DNA from: Pseudoxanthomonas sp. GM95
Lineage (GTDB): Bacteria; Pseudomonadota; Gammaproteobacteria; Xanthomonadales; Xanthomonadaceae
Direction: 5' to 3'
DNA: 64,000 nucleotides
Assembly (NCBI RefSeq): GCF_900109775.1
Contig: NZ_FOAX01000001.1
Span: 1,426,001 to 1,490,000 of the forward strand
Below, in pieces: positions 1-11,074 of the stretch; position 1 is the stretch's first letter; the number at the start of each line of letters is the position of its first letter. The position numbers and the translations under genes are program-made. Under the pieces are notes generated by a model that saw only the letters and a list, made by a program, of their open reading frames with translations, had not been told where the DNA came from and searched no databases.

Positions 1-1238
1 AGCGCGATGCTGGAGAGGCGAGCGCGGTCCGGCGCGAAATCAAGGTGCTGCAGCGCGCGTGCCAACGACAGTGCGGCGTGCGCGCTGGCGGCTTGCTGCA
101 TCGGTGCATAGCCGCTGGCGGCGATGGCCGCGTAGGCCTTCTGCAAGCGGATGTTGACCTCCAGCGAGGCGGCTGCATCGCGGGAGATTGGGGGGAAGAT
201 GTCATCGAACATGTCGGCTTCGGCCAGGGGCGCCATGTGTACCCGGGGGAACCGCACCTCGGCCGGCTCGCCTCTGGCACGCTTTTCGGCCCAGCCATTC
301 AGCAGTCGCACGCAGGTGCCGATCACATCGATGCAGGTCCCCGGGTCGTTCACCGCCGGCGACATGGCGCGCTGTGCGATCTCGGTCAGCACCACCAGGC
401 CGTAGCGTGGGTCGTTCTCGATGATGCGCGTGTCGCCCAGGCTGAAAGTCGCTTGCAGTTGCGTGATCAAGTCACCGTCCAGCCGGCCCTGGACCGACAG
501 CAGCGGCCGGTCGGGCGTGGCAAACGTGCCGGGCTGGCAGGTGACCTGGATCGTCAGGTCGTGCTGTTCGGCCAGGGCGGACAGGCCGGCGGTATCGATG
601 TGCTCGACGTAGCCCACCTTGCCCGCGCAGAGCGGGCTGGCGTCTTCGGGGATTTGGTCCGGCGCGGGGCTGGCGCCCAACAGCGGGTCGTCCGCGCGCA
701 GGCGCATGGCCTGCAGGGTTGCACGCTCGACCAGGTCGATGGTTTCGCCCATGCGCCCGAAGCGCGAGAGCTGCTCGATCGAGCGCAGCAAGGTCACGGT
801 AATGACCACGATCACCGCGATGGTCGCGCCGAACAGCACCAGCCGGCCGCTGTCGCCGTAGATCCCGGTGCTCAGGGCGATCAAGCCGACGATGGAGAAC
901 AGGAAGGCGCCGATGAAGGTCGCCAGCGCGCCCTGGGCGCGGGTGTCCTCGATCAGCAGGCGCGCCGCGCGCGGCGTGGCGCCGCTGGAGGCCGAGCCGT
1001 AGGCCGACACCATGGTCGACAGGGAAAAAATGGTCACCGTGAGCATCGATGCGGCGAGGATACCCAGGATGTTGCCGACCGAATCGGCGCCGATTCGCGT
1101 GGCCAACCCGGTGGGAAGCAGGAACTTCGCGAATGCACCGGCCAGCGCGGTTGCCACGCCCAAGGCGCCATAAAGCGTGGAGCGGAACCACATGCGACGG
1201 GTCACGCGGCCCCAGCTCAGTTTCCACTTCGACATCAT
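1..1238 (-). CDS. DUF2254 family membrane protein (C-terminus cut by window edge)
   Basis: An open frame runs from a double ATG (1238 and 1235) to the left edge without a stop, giving about 412 visible residues. The N-terminal half has four hydrophobic segments (about residues 17-37, 48-72, 92-116 and 121-140), followed by a soluble part. That part contains AMSPAVNDPGT, a signature I associate with DUF2254 proteins. The family is an inner-membrane protein of unknown function, and the protein runs on past the window. The opposite strand is also open here but reads as a low-complexity arginine/histidine-rich shadow. Confidence 0.82.
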   Translation of the reverse strand, partial: MMSKWKLSWGRVTRRMWFRSTLYGALGVATALAGAFAKFLLPTGLATRIGADSVGNILGILAASMLTVTIFSLSTMVSAYGSASSGATPRAARLLIEDTRAQGALATFIGAFLFSIVGLIALSTGIYGDSGRLVLFGATIAVIVVITVTLLRSIEQLSRFGRMGETIDLVERATLQAMRLRADDPLLGASPAPDQIPEDASPLCAGKVGYVEHIDTAGLSALAEQHDLTIQVTCQPGTFATPDRPLLSVQGRLDGDLITQLQATFSLGDTRIIENDPRYGLVVLTEIAQRAMSPAVNDPGTCIDVIGTCVRLLNGWAEKRARGEPAEVRFPRVHMAPLAEADMFDDIFPPISRDAAASLEVNIRLQKAYAAIAASGYAPMQQAASAHAALSLARALQHLDFAPDRARLSSIA

Positions 1239-1373
1239 GGGGCGGTGTGCGGGACGTCGGGACGGGCGACCAGTATGCCCATGCCTGCCGCATGTGGCGC
1301 GTGGACGTGCGGGGGCAATGCGGTGCCATCGCAGTCCGCCTCCATTAGATCCCTCACGAGAAGCGGACTGCGA

Positions 1374-2291
1374 TTAAGGCTGTAAATCCAGCACGTCGAT
1401 GACGGGCGGGTTGAACAGCCGCAGCGGCAGGCCGCTTTCGCCGACGCCGGCGGTGGTGAAGACGCGGATCGTGCCCTGCGGACGATCGAGCCATTGCTCG
1501 CCGCGATCGAAGCCGTATTGGACCGGCAGCACATGCCGGTAAAGGAAGGGAATGCGCATCTGCCCGCCGTGCGTGTGCCCGGCCAGCATCAGCAGATGCG
1601 GCGCGGGCTGCAGGCGCTCGGCGCTGTCGGGGTTATGCGCCAACACCAGCGTGGGCGCATCGGCAGGCAGCGTGGCGAGGATGGCCGGATCATCCTTGCC
1701 GGCCCAGCGGTCGCCGAGCCCGGCCAGCTGGAAGCCCTTCAGCTTGACTGCGCGGCCTTCGATCACCTGCACGCCGTGACACGCCAGCGTTCGGCGCAGC
1801 GCGATGTCGATATCCGGACCGGGTTTGCCTTGGTCGTGGTTGCCGAGCACGGCATATGCCGGCGCCTTGAGCCTGGCCAGTGGCGCCAGCAGCGCGTCCA
1901 GCGATTGGCCCTGCGGCTCGTAGGTGAGGTCGCCGGCGAGCAGGACTGCGTCGACGTTGAGCGCATTGGCCCGCGCGACCACGCGTTCGAGGAACGCGGC
2001 GTCCTTGAACATCCCGACATGCGGGTCGCCGATCAGCGCGATGCGGGCGCTGGCGCCGGTGCCGGCCAGTGCGGTGTGCCGGACCACGATCAGGTTGGGC
2101 TCGATGAAGCGCGCCCACAGGAACAGCAGGTTCGCCGCCAGCGCCATCGCCAGCAGCAGGCGCCAGCACGCCCGGTGGCGCAGGCGCCAGAGCGCCCAAA
2201 CGAAGACGGCGGCGGTTGGCCAGGCCAACCCGCCGCCGTGCAGGACGATTGCGCGCAACAGTCCGTGGGATTCCATTCCCAGCGAGATCAT
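1374..2291 (-). CDS. Membrane-anchored metallophosphoesterase (YaeI-like)
   Basis: The 305-residue protein has two N-terminal hydrophobic segments and then a calcineurin-like phosphoesterase domain. The metal-binding motifs appear in order: GDPHVG, GDLTY, GNHD, HNPD and GHTHGGQ. These ligate a two-metal centre that hydrolyses phosphoester or pyrophosphate bonds. The closest well-known type is the YaeI/YkuE group, some of which act on lipid-linked pyrophosphates, but the substrate here cannot be read from sequence. I chose the ATG at 2291, 13 bases after the trxB stop, so the two genes are probably cotranscribed. An ATG five codons further in (2276) is also possible. The frame is open upstream, but that part overlaps trxB and looks non-coding. 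Confidence 0.85.
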   Translation of the reverse strand: MISLGMESHGLLRAIVLHGGGLAWPTAAVFVWALWRLRHRACWRLLLAMALAANLLFLWARFIEPNLIVVRHTALAGTGASARIALIGDPHVGMFKDAAFLERVVARANALNVDAVLLAGDLTYEPQGQSLDALLAPLARLKAPAYAVLGNHDQGKPGPDIDIALRRTLACHGVQVIEGRAVKLKGFQLAGLGDRWAGKDDPAILATLPADAPTLVLAHNPDSAERLQPAPHLLMLAGHTHGGQMRIPFLYRHVLPVQYGFDRGEQWLDRPQGTIRVFTTAGVGESGLPLRLFNPPVIDVLDLQP

Positions 2292-2304
2292 CGGCTGGAC
2301 CGGA

Positions 2305-3414
<1,110 letters not shown>

Positions 3415-3512
3415 TCAGGCGGACGCAGCGCTCCCGCAGGCCTCACTGAATTTCGCCGGCGATTCGTTTACTATCAAGCACTAACGAAATATTCCTGAGG
3501 TCGGATCCCAAG

Positions 3513-5879
3513 GTGGCAAAAGCGCTCCCGGAACGCGGCAAATCCAAAGGCGCCCCTGCCGCGCGCCGCACCAAGCCGTCCACGCCGCCCAATCCCCGCC
3601 GCCAGCGGCTGTGGCGCGACCTTGCGCTGATCGTCATCGCGCCGGTGCTGCTGTACCTGCTGGCCTGCCTGTTCACCTATTCGCCGCAGGACCCCAGCTG
3701 GACCCAAGCCAGCACGCTGACCACGCCGATCCACAACATGGGCGGCAAGGTCGGCGCAATCGTGGCCGACCTGCTGTTGGGCTTCTGCGGTTACGTCGCC
3801 TTCGTGCTGCCGCTGATCCTGGGCGCGATCGCCTGGATTGCACTGTTCGGCATGGACAAGGACGGCGATGGCGAATCCGACCTCGGCCCGGCGCTGCGTC
3901 TGGTCGGCATGGTCGGCTTCCTGATTTCCTTCAGCGGCCTGCTGTTCGTGCGCCACATCTCGGCCACCGATTTTTCGGCCGGGCCGGGCGGCATCTTGGG
4001 GCGTCTGGTGGGGCGCTCGCTGACGGTGCTGTTCGGTGACCTGGGCGGCAATCTGTTCCTGCTGGCGCTGTTCCTGGTGTCGGTGACGCTGGCGACCGGG
4101 CTGTCGTGGTTTGCGGTGATGGAGCGGATCGGGCAGGGCGTGACTGCGCTGCCGGGCCTGCTGCGCCGGGGCAGCAAGCAGGCTGAGGACTGGCAGCAGA
4201 CCCGCACCCTGCGCGAACAGCGCGAGGAAGTGCGCAAGGTCGATGCGGTCAAGCAGGCCAAGCGCGAGCCGGTCAAGATCGAGCCGCCGGCCGCGCCGGT
4301 GGTGGAGAAGAGCGAGCGCGCCAAGCGCGAGACCCAGATCCCGCTGTTCCACGGCACCGGCGCAACCGCCGACGGCCTGCCGCCGCTGGCCCTGCTGGAC
4401 GATCCCAAGCCGCAGGCCAAGGGCTATTCCGAGGAAACCCTGGAAACCCTGTCGCGGCAGATCGAGTTCAAGCTCAAGGACTTCCGCATCGACGTGCAGG
4501 TGGTCGGCGCCTATCCGGGCCCGGTGATCACCCGTTTCGAGCTGGAGCCGGCGCCGGGCGTGAAGGTCAGCCAGATCAGCTCGCTGGACAAGGACATCGC
4601 CCGCGGCCTGTCGGTCAAGGCGGTGCGCGTGGTCGACGTGATCCCCGGCAAGTCGGTGATCGGCCTGGAGATCCCCAACACCAGCCGCGAGATGATTTAT
4701 CTCTCCGAGCTGCTGCGCTCAAAGGAATACGACAAGTCGGCCAGCCCGCTCACGTTGGCGCTGGGCAAGGGCATCGCAGGCCAGCCGACCGTGGCCGACC
4801 TGGCGCGCATGCCGCATTTGCTGGTGGCCGGTACGACTGGTTCGGGTAAGTCGGTTGCGGTCAATGCCATGGTCCTGAGCCTGCTCTACAAAGCCAGCCC
4901 GAAAGAGCTGCGCATGCTGATGATCGACCCGAAGATGCTCGAACTGAGCGTCTACGAAGGCATCCCGCACCTGCTGGCGCCGGTCGTCACCGACATGAAG
5001 GAGGCCGCCAATGGCCTGCGCTGGTGCGTGGCCGAGATGGAGCGCCGCTACAAGCTGATGAGCGCGGTGGGCGTGCGCAACCTGGCCGGCTTCAACAAGA
5101 AGGTCACCGACGCTGTCAACGCCGGCCAGCCGCTGATGGATCCGCTGTTCAAGCCGAACCCGGACCTGGACGAGATGCCGCGCCAGCTGGACACGCTGCC
5201 GTTCATCGTGATCTTCATCGACGAATTCGCCGACATGATGATGATCGTCGGCAAGAAGGTCGAAGAACTCATCGCCCGCCTGGCGCAGAAGGCGCGTGCG
5301 GCCGGTATCCATTTGATCCTGGCGACCCAGCGCCCGTCGGTGGACGTGATCACCGGCCTGATCAAGGCCAACATCCCGACCCGCATCGCATTCCAGGTCA
5401 GCTCCAAGATCGACTCGCGCACCATCCTGGACCAGTCCGGCGCCGAGACCCTGCTGGGCCACGGCGACATGCTGTACCTGCCGCCGGGTACGGCGATGCC
5501 CGACCGTGTGCACGGCGCGTTTGTCAGCGACGAGGAAGTGCACCGCGTGGTCGAACATCTCAAGGCCAGCGGCCCGGTCGATTACATCGAGGGCGTGCTG
5601 GAAGAGATGCAGTCGATGGGCGACGGCGTGATGGTCGGCCCGACCGGCCTGCCCGAATCCAACAGTGGCGGTGGCGACGAATCCGATCCGCTGTACGACG
5701 AAGCGGTGAAGATCGTCACTGAAACCCGCCGCGCTTCGATTTCCGGCGTGCAGCGTCGCCTGAAGATCGGCTACAACCGCGCCGCGCGCCTGGTCGAGGC
5801 GATGGAAGCAGCCGGCGTCGTGTCGCCGCCCGAGCACAACGGCGATCGCAGCGTGCTGGCCCCGCCGCCGCCGCGTTGA
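3513..5879 (+). CDS. ftsK: DNA translocase FtsK
   Basis: This 788-residue septal DNA pump moves chromosome ends through the closing septum toward dif and activates XerCD. It has a basic N-terminus and about four membrane helices (residues 30-200). A charged linker follows (about 215-300), much shorter than in E. coli. The motor has Walker A GTTGSGKS at 440-447 and a Walker B ending in IDEFAD around 569-573. A C-terminal gamma winged helix follows (about 722-780; [19 protein letters not shown]), which reads KOPS polarity. The start is GTG at 3513, preceded by CTGAGG. The lolA-rarA neighbours match the conserved gammaproteobacterial arrangement. Confidence 0.97.
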   Translation: MAKALPERGKSKGAPAARRTKPSTPPNPRRQRLWRDLALIVIAPVLLYLLACLFTYSPQDPSWTQASTLTTPIHNMGGKVGAIVADLLLGFCGYVAFVLPLILGAIAWIALFGMDKDGDGESDLGPALRLVGMVGFLISFSGLLFVRHISATDFSAGPGGILGRLVGRSLTVLFGDLGGNLFLLALFLVSVTLATGLSWFAVMERIGQGVTALPGLLRRGSKQAEDWQQTRTLREQREEVRKVDAVKQAKREPVKIEPPAAPVVEKSERAKRETQIPLFHGTGATADGLPPLALLDDPKPQAKGYSEETLETLSRQIEFKLKDFRIDVQVVGAYPGPVITRFELEPAPGVKVSQISSLDKDIARGLSVKAVRVVDVIPGKSVIGLEIPNTSREMIYLSELLRSKEYDKSASPLTLALGKGIAGQPTVADLARMPHLLVAGTTGSGKSVAVNAMVLSLLYKASPKELRMLMIDPKMLELSVYEGIPHLLAPVVTDMKEAANGLRWCVAEMERRYKLMSAVGVRNLAGFNKKVTDAVNAGQPLMDPLFKPNPDLDEMPRQLDTLPFIVIFIDEFADMMMIVGKKVEELIARLAQKARAAGIHLILATQRPSVDVITGLIKANIPTRIAFQVSSKIDSRTILDQSGAETLLGHGDMLYLPPGTAMPDRVHGAFVSDEEVHRVVEHLKASGPVDYIEGVLEEMQSMGDGVMVGPTGLPESNSGGGDESDPLYDEAVKIVTETRRASISGVQRRLKIGYNRAARLVEAMEAAGVVSPPEHNGDRSVLAPPPPR

Positions 5880-5973
5880 GCGGCGCCAGATCGACAAGAC
5901 GGTCAGGCGCGTGCGGGAACCCTTCCGCGCGCGTCACACTCCAAGCCTGGTCTGTGTGTCCCGGAATGCCCTG

Positions 5974-7905
5974 ATGTCGCGTCTGCTGCTCCTGTTGTGT
6001 GCCTGTCTGCTGCCTGCCTGCGCGTGGGCGCAAACGACCACTGACGCCAGGCCGGCGTCCAGCCGCCAGGGCGCAACGCCGGCCGAGGCCAGCAACAACT
6101 TCAGCTTCGTCCGCTATCTGGCCGATTACGTGGTCGCGCCGGACTACACCAGTACCGAGACCGACGAGTACGAAGTGCTGGTGCGCACCAAGGCCGGCGT
6201 CGACGCCTGGAGCCAGGTACGCCTGAGCTACAGCGAGAAGATGGAGCGGCTGGAGGTGCTGGCCGCCTACACCATCACCGCCGACGGCCAGCGCCATGAC
6301 GTGGCGCCGGACCGCATCTACACGCAGGAAAGTTATTCCAGCGCCTCGGCGGCGATGTACGCCGACCGCAAGGTCAAGGTGATCGTGTTCCCGAACCTGG
6401 CGCCGGGCACGCGCGTGGTCTATCGCTACCGCACGCACCAGATCCAGCCGTATTTCGCCGGCTACTTCAACCTGTGGGAAACCTTCCCGCTGATGCAGCA
6501 GTACGACCAGGCCAAGGTCACCCTGACTGCGCCGGTGGCGATGCCGATGCACCTGCAGGCGACCGGCATGCAGGGCGGCAAGCGCAAGGTCGAAGGCGGC
6601 AACGCGCGCTGGGAATGGACCTACAGCAACCGCACCCCAATGGACCCGCAGCCGTGGAGCGTGTCGGCCTGGGAGTTCAGCCCCGGGATCATGGCCAGCA
6701 CCTTTGACAGCTATGGCCAGCTCGGCCGCGCCTACCAGCAGGCGGCGGGGCAGGCGGCCAAGGTCACGCCCGATATCCAGCGCCAGGCCGATGCGATCAC
6801 CGCCGGCATTAGCGACCGGGGCGCGCAGGCGCAGGCAATCTACGAATGGGTCGCTGCCAACATCCGCTATGTGGCGGTATACCTGGGCAATGGCGGGCTG
6901 GAGCCGAACCCGGCCGGCGCGATCCTGGCCAACCACTACGGCGACTGCAAGGACCACACGGTGATCCTGGAGGCGCTGCTGGCGGCCAAGGGCATTGCCA
7001 GTTCACCGGTGCTGATCGGCGCAGGCGGCGGCCCGACCCTGCCCAAGGGCGTGGTCCTGGGGCGTTTCAACCATGCGATCACCTGGGTGCCCGAATTCGG
7101 GCTGTACCTGGATTCGACCAGCCCGTACGCGCGCTTCGGCCAGCTGCCCGCCTCGGACCTGGGCGCGCCGGTGGTGCACACGGCCGATGGCGTGGTCGCG
7201 CGCACGCCGGCCAACGACCCGAGCCGCAGTGCGTACCGCGCGACCAGCACGTTCGATTTCGATGCGCAGGGCAACGTCAGCGGCCATACCGCGATCGACA
7301 GCGGCGCCAGTGGCGAGATCGGCCTGCGCGGCACGTTCTCGCAGCTGACCACGCAGAACCGCCAGCGGATCGAGGACTCGATCATGGCCGGCTCCGGCCT
7401 CAACGGGCAGGGCCAGCTGCGCTTGCAGGGCCAGGCTGAGGACCTGGACCAGCCATTCGGCTACGCGTTCGATTTCAAGGCGCAGGACGATGTGGATTTC
7501 AGCAGCGTCGGCGGGATGATCCTGCCGGACATGCCGGGCGCCGATTCCATGCGCGACCTGTACTCCAAGGCCGTGGCCGAAGCCAACCTGACCCCGTTCC
7601 AGTGCAACCAGACCCTGCGCGAGGAAACCTACGTGCTGCGGTTCCCCGCCAGCGTGCCGGTGATCGCGATCCCGCGCAGCGCACAGTTCGAAAACGCCGC
7701 CGGCCGGTACGAAGTGACCTGGGCGCGCGACGGGCAACAGGTCACCGCCACCCATCGGCTGACGCTCAATGCGATTCACGGCAGCGACCAGCTGTGCCGG
7801 CCGGCCGATTACCCGGCGTTCCGCGCGCTGTACCAGGACGTGCGCCGCGGCTTTCGCGGGCAGATCCTGTACGGCGACCTGTCCACGGTGCAGACCGCGC
7901 GCTGA
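5974..7905 (+). CDS. Secreted DUF3857 / transglutaminase-like protein
   Basis: The 643-residue protein starts with a cleavable signal peptide (MSRLLLLLCACLLPACAWAQ). A DUF3857 domain follows (about residues 40-230), then a transglutaminase-like domain. The catalytic triad is visible as Cys325 in YGDCKD, His367 in FNHAI and Asp380 in YLDST. The C-terminal third resembles the all-beta extension usual in this family. It probably acts in the periplasm; the family is widespread in Xanthomonadaceae and its substrate is not established. I chose the ATG at 5974 because it begins the signal peptide; the upstream in-frame codons are unlike coding sequence. It lies between ftsK and lolA, where E. coli has no gene. 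Confidence 0.9.
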   Translation: MSRLLLLLCACLLPACAWAQTTTDARPASSRQGATPAEASNNFSFVRYLADYVVAPDYTSTETDEYEVLVRTKAGVDAWSQVRLSYSEKMERLEVLAAYTITADGQRHDVAPDRIYTQESYSSASAAMYADRKVKVIVFPNLAPGTRVVYRYRTHQIQPYFAGYFNLWETFPLMQQYDQAKVTLTAPVAMPMHLQATGMQGGKRKVEGGNARWEWTYSNRTPMDPQPWSVSAWEFSPGIMASTFDSYGQLGRAYQQAAGQAAKVTPDIQRQADAITAGISDRGAQAQAIYEWVAANIRYVAVYLGNGGLEPNPAGAILANHYGDCKDHTVILEALLAAKGIASSPVLIGAGGGPTLPKGVVLGRFNHAITWVPEFGLYLDSTSPYARFGQLPASDLGAPVVHTADGVVARTPANDPSRSAYRATSTFDFDAQGNVSGHTAIDSGASGEIGLRGTFSQLTTQNRQRIEDSIMAGSGLNGQGQLRLQGQAEDLDQPFGYAFDFKAQDDVDFSSVGGMILPDMPGADSMRDLYSKAVAEANLTPFQCNQTLREETYVLRFPASVPVIAIPRSAQFENAAGRYEVTWARDGQQVTATHRLTLNAIHGSDQLCRPADYPAFRALYQDVRRGFRGQILYGDLSTVQTAR

Positions 7906-8013
7906 TGTGACGCTGCCACGCTGAACGCGCGCCACGAGGCGCCGCGCGCCGTGGCATGCGGATTCAGACTGAACGCGTCACACTTGTCGTATCGAAACAA
8001 CGGGGGTTTTCCC

Positions 8014-8640
8014 ATGATCCGCATGCTGCGATTGGCCGTCCTGGGGACGGCGCTGCTGGCCGGCACCGCCCTGGCCGGCGCGCGCGATGACTTGACCACC
8101 TTCACCAACGGCCTGAAGGGGCTGGATGGCCAGTTCACCCAGAAGACCTTCAACGGCAACGGCAGCCTGAAAGAGCGTTCCAGCGGCCGTGTCGCGCTGT
8201 CGGCGCCGGACCTGTTCCGCTGGGAATACGCCAAGCCTTACGAGCAGCTGATCGTGGCCGACGGCAAGAAGGTGTGGCTGTATGAGCCCGACCTGCAGCA
8301 GGTGACCGTGCGCAGCCAGGGCAACGAGGCCCAGACCAGCCCGCTGGCGGCGCTGCTCAAGCCCAGGGAGCTGGACAGCAAGTTCGACGTGTCCGAAGGC
8401 CCGACTGAGCAGGGCCTGCAGTGGATGACGCTGACGCCCAAGCGCGATGACTCGGCCACCAGCTTCCAGATCGCCAAGCTCGGCTTTGCCAACGGTCAGC
8501 TGATGCGCATGGACGTGACCGACGCGGTCGGCCAGCGCACCGAGGTGGACTTCACCGGCTGGAAGCGCAATCCATCCTTCAGCGCCGGCACCTTCAGCTA
8601 CAAGCCGGCGGCCGGCGTGGACGTGGTCGGCGAAAGCTGA
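8014..8640 (+). CDS. lolA: Outer-membrane lipoprotein carrier protein LolA
   Basis: The 208-residue periplasmic chaperone takes lipoproteins from LolCDE and hands them to LolB at the outer membrane. It has a signal peptide of about 22 residues ending in ALA. The family's characteristic features follow: LDGQFTQ near the N-terminus, the SSGRVALSAPDLFRWEY core and the LLKP segment. The ATG at 8014 begins the signal peptide. The longer frame to 7951 adds sequence with no conserved features. The position between ftsK and rarA matches E. coli and its relatives. It is probably cotranscribed with rarA, which begins 62 bases downstream. Confidence 0.94.
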   Translation: MIRMLRLAVLGTALLAGTALAGARDDLTTFTNGLKGLDGQFTQKTFNGNGSLKERSSGRVALSAPDLFRWEYAKPYEQLIVADGKKVWLYEPDLQQVTVRSQGNEAQTSPLAALLKPRELDSKFDVSEGPTEQGLQWMTLTPKRDDSATSFQIAKLGFANGQLMRMDVTDAVGQRTEVDFTGWKRNPSFSAGTFSYKPAAGVDVVGES

Positions 8641-8702
8641 GCCGTCTGAAGCAATGTGCGGCCCAGGCCGGTGTCTTGGCGGGGCCGCGATAGAATAGGG
8701 AC

Positions 8703-10067
8703 GTGGCCAGAGCCAAGACCTTTCCCAGCGATACGCCGGACCTGTTGAGCGTGGATCGCAGCGCGATGCAGCCGCTGGCCGAACGCATGCGTCCGCGCAC
8801 GCTGGACGACATGGTCGGCCAGCGCCGGCTGCTGGCGCCGGGCACCGCGCTGCGTCGCGCGGTCGAGTCCGGCCACGTGCATTCGATGATCCTCTGGGGC
8901 CCGCCGGGCTGCGGCAAGACCACGCTGTCGCTGCTGCTGGCGCGCTATGCCGATGCCGAGTTCAAGGCCATCTCCGCGGTGCTGTCCGGCCTGCCGGAAG
9001 TGCGCCAGGTGCTGGCCGAGGCCGCGCATCGCTTTGCCGAAGGCCGGCGCACCGTGCTGTTCGTCGATGAGGTGCATCGGTTCAACAAGGGCCAGCAGGA
9101 TGCGTTCCTGCCGCACATCGAGCGCGGCACGATTCTGTTCGTCGGTGCGACGACCGAGAACCCGTCGTTCGAGCTGAACTCCGCGCTGCTGTCGCGTTGC
9201 CGCGTGCACGTGATGGAGGCGGTCTCGCCGGCCGATATCGCACAGGCCTTGCAGCATGCGCTGGACGACGGCGAGCGCGGCCTGGGCGGGCAGGGACTCA
9301 AGGTGTCCGACGAGGCGCTGCTGCAGATTGCCAGCGCCGCCGACGGCGATGTGCGCCGTGGCCTGACCTTGCTGGAGATCGCGGCCGAACTGGCCGCCGA
9401 CGAAGACGGCGAGATCACCGAGGCCACGCTGGTCCAGGTGCTGGCCGACCGCACGCGGCGCTTCGACAAGGGCGGCGAGCAGTTCTACGACCAGATCTCG
9501 GCGCTGCATAAATCCGTGCGCAGCTCCAATCCCGATTCGGCGCTGTACTGGCTCACGCGCATGCTCGACGGCGGCTGCGATCGCGCCTATCTGGCGCGGC
9601 GGCTGACGCGCATGGCGATCGAGGACATCGGCCTGGCCGATCCGCGCGCGCAGCAGATGGCGCTGGAAGCGTGGGACATCTACGAGCGCTTGGGCAGCCC
9701 TGAGGGCGAGCTGGCGCTGGCCCAGCTGGTGCTGTATCTGGCGTCCACCGCCAAATCCAACGCCGGCTATGCCGCTTTCAACCTGGCCAAGGCCGAAGTG
9801 CGCGAAACCGGCACGCAGGAAGTGCCGATGCATCTGCGCAACGCGCCGACCAAGCTGATGAAAGGCCTCGGCTACGGCGACGGCTACCAGTACGACCACG
9901 ATGCCGAAGGTGGTATCGCGCTGGATCAGACCGGCTTTCCCGATGCGATGGGCGAACGCGTGTACTACGAACCTGTGGAGCGCGGCTTGGAAATCAAACT
10001 CAAGCAGAAGCTCGATGCCTTGCGCGCTGCGCGTGCGCAGGCGCGGACCGGGAAAGGCAAGCCATGA
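8703..10067 (+). CDS. rarA: Replication-associated recombination protein A (RarA/MgsA AAA+ ATPase)
   Basis: The 454-residue clamp-loader-like AAA+ ATPase acts at stalled replication forks. Walker A GPPGCGKT is at residues 66-73 and Walker B VDEVHRF includes Asp122-Glu123. The sensor segment TTENPSFELN follows, and the C-terminal half carries the family's tetramerisation region (SSNPDSALYWL, EDIGLADPRA). The start is GTG at 8703, preceded by AATAGGGAC. The TGA overlaps the crcB start as ATGA (10064-10067), which implies translational coupling. E. coli has serS next in this order; here crcB follows and serS is not in the window. Confidence 0.96.
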   Translation: MARAKTFPSDTPDLLSVDRSAMQPLAERMRPRTLDDMVGQRRLLAPGTALRRAVESGHVHSMILWGPPGCGKTTLSLLLARYADAEFKAISAVLSGLPEVRQVLAEAAHRFAEGRRTVLFVDEVHRFNKGQQDAFLPHIERGTILFVGATTENPSFELNSALLSRCRVHVMEAVSPADIAQALQHALDDGERGLGGQGLKVSDEALLQIASAADGDVRRGLTLLEIAAELAADEDGEITEATLVQVLADRTRRFDKGGEQFYDQISALHKSVRSSNPDSALYWLTRMLDGGCDRAYLARRLTRMAIEDIGLADPRAQQMALEAWDIYERLGSPEGELALAQLVLYLASTAKSNAGYAAFNLAKAEVRETGTQEVPMHLRNAPTKLMKGLGYGDGYQYDHDAEGGIALDQTGFPDAMGERVYYEPVERGLEIKLKQKLDALRAARAQARTGKGKP

Positions 10068-10468
10068 ATCCGGCCATCTGGTGGCAGCAACTGGCATTGG
10101 TGATGGGCGGCGGTGCGCTGGGTGCGGGGATGCGGTTCTGGATCGGCGGCATGATGCTGCGCCAGTTCGGCAGCGGCTTGCCTTACGGCACGCTTGCGGT
10201 GAATTTCCTGGGATCGCTGATCGGCGGGTTCCTGGTGGTGTGGCTGGAAGGACGTGGCCCGTCGGCGCTATATGTGCGCGCATTTCTGATCGTGGGCATC
10301 CTGGGTGGATTGACCACGTTTTCATCGCTGATGATGGAAAGCCTGATCTTTGCTCGCACCGGGCGTTCAGCGGTGATGCTGGCCAATCTGGGGATCAGCT
10401 TGGTTGGGGGATTGGTGTTGGTGTTTTTGGGGGCTTGGGTGGCGGGGTTATTGCGCGTTGCGCCCTGA
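10064..10468 (+). CDS. crcB: Fluoride ion channel CrcB
   Basis: The 134-residue, four-helix inner-membrane protein exports toxic fluoride as a dual-topology dimer. Family signatures are visible: GGGALGAGMRF in helix 1, GTLAVNFLGSLIGGF with the pore-lining Asn in helix 2, and GGLTTFSS in helix 3. Only the final residues after GAWVAGLL are weakly conserved. Its ATG overlaps the rarA stop by four bases, so it is the last gene of the ftsK-side transcript. I see no fluoride riboswitch, which is expected for an internal operon gene. The 3' end lies 47 bases before a non-coding repeat element. Confidence 0.93.
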   Translation: MNPAIWWQQLALVMGGGALGAGMRFWIGGMMLRQFGSGLPYGTLAVNFLGSLIGGFLVVWLEGRGPSALYVRAFLIVGILGGLTTFSSLMMESLIFARTGRSAVMLANLGISLVGGLVLVFLGAWVAGLLRVAP

Positions 10469-10515
10469 GTTTTTTGGCTCAGGTCATTCATTCGATCGGT
10501 GTGGCTTTTTAGGGG

Positions 10516-11047
10516 CAAGAGCTTTCACGCCGCTTCGCGGCGCGAGCTACTTTTGTGCTTGACAAAAGTAGCCAAAACCGCCAGCGCCTGACACTCGCCG
10601 ATGCTGCGCATCGGTGCCCTGTGCTCCTCGCCGGAAACGGCACGGCGCGGGAACTCGCTGCGCTCAGACACCCGCGCCTCTGCGGCCGTTTCCGCCTGCG
10701 GTGCTCGGCTCGCTTTGAAGGCGCTGAAGATCAAAAGCGAAGCAACAGCAAAAGCAAAATCGGCACCGGGCGCGGTGCTGCTCTTGCTTGCGCTTTCAGG
10801 TCTCCGTGAGACACGGCAAAGGGCGAGGAAAGACCCGGAGGGCGCTGCACAAGGAGGTGCGGCGTTTTTGGAAGGGACATGGATGTCCCTTCCAAAAATC
10901 CCTCGTCCCGTAGCGAACCTGCGCGCAGCGCAGGCGTGCCGCCCGGAGTGTGTTGACAAGACATGCGTCAGTGGAAAAGCGCTTCTTTGCCTTCTTTGCA
11001 CAAGCAAAGAAAGTAGGTCGGGCGGCGAAGCCGCACGAAAGCTCTTG
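10516..11047. repeat. Gene-free 532-bp element with terminal inverted repeats
   Basis: The ends read CAAGAGCTTTC at 10516-10526 and its exact complement at 11037-11047. The inverted match continues imperfectly for about 60 bases inward. Each end carries its own hairpins: an 11-bp stem at 10546-10572 on the left and an 8-bp stem at 10992-11011 on the right. A 16-bp perfect palindromic hairpin lies in the middle. Both strands contain short open frames with a similar MSLPK segment, explained by the symmetry, and I do not call them genes. No transposase is present. I recall similar gene-free sequence recurring between genes in Xanthomonadaceae, but could not check this. It fills the gap between crcB and the lipid operon. 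Confidence 0.72.
10864..10897. repeat. Perfect 16-bp inverted repeat (hairpin) inside the element
   Basis: The arms TTTTTGGAAGGGACAT and its exact complement are separated by two bases. Transcribed from either strand this would fold into a stable stem. The outer bases give an A-tract/U-tract pair, so it could terminate transcription in both directions. It lies near the middle of the 10516-11047 element. Confidence 0.75.
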
Positions 11048-11074
11048 TCTTTGCTTGTAAAGAATAAATAGCGA

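Noticed and set aside
45..1385. Long plus-strand frame at the left edge
   Set aside because: The minus strand encodes a four-helix DUF2254 protein with the AMSPAVNDPGT signature; the plus frame is Gln/Arg/His-rich antisense.
10555..11071. Short open frames within the inverted-repeat element
   Set aside because: Present on both strands with mirrored MSLPK segments, explained by the palindromes; no ribosome-binding site or family.
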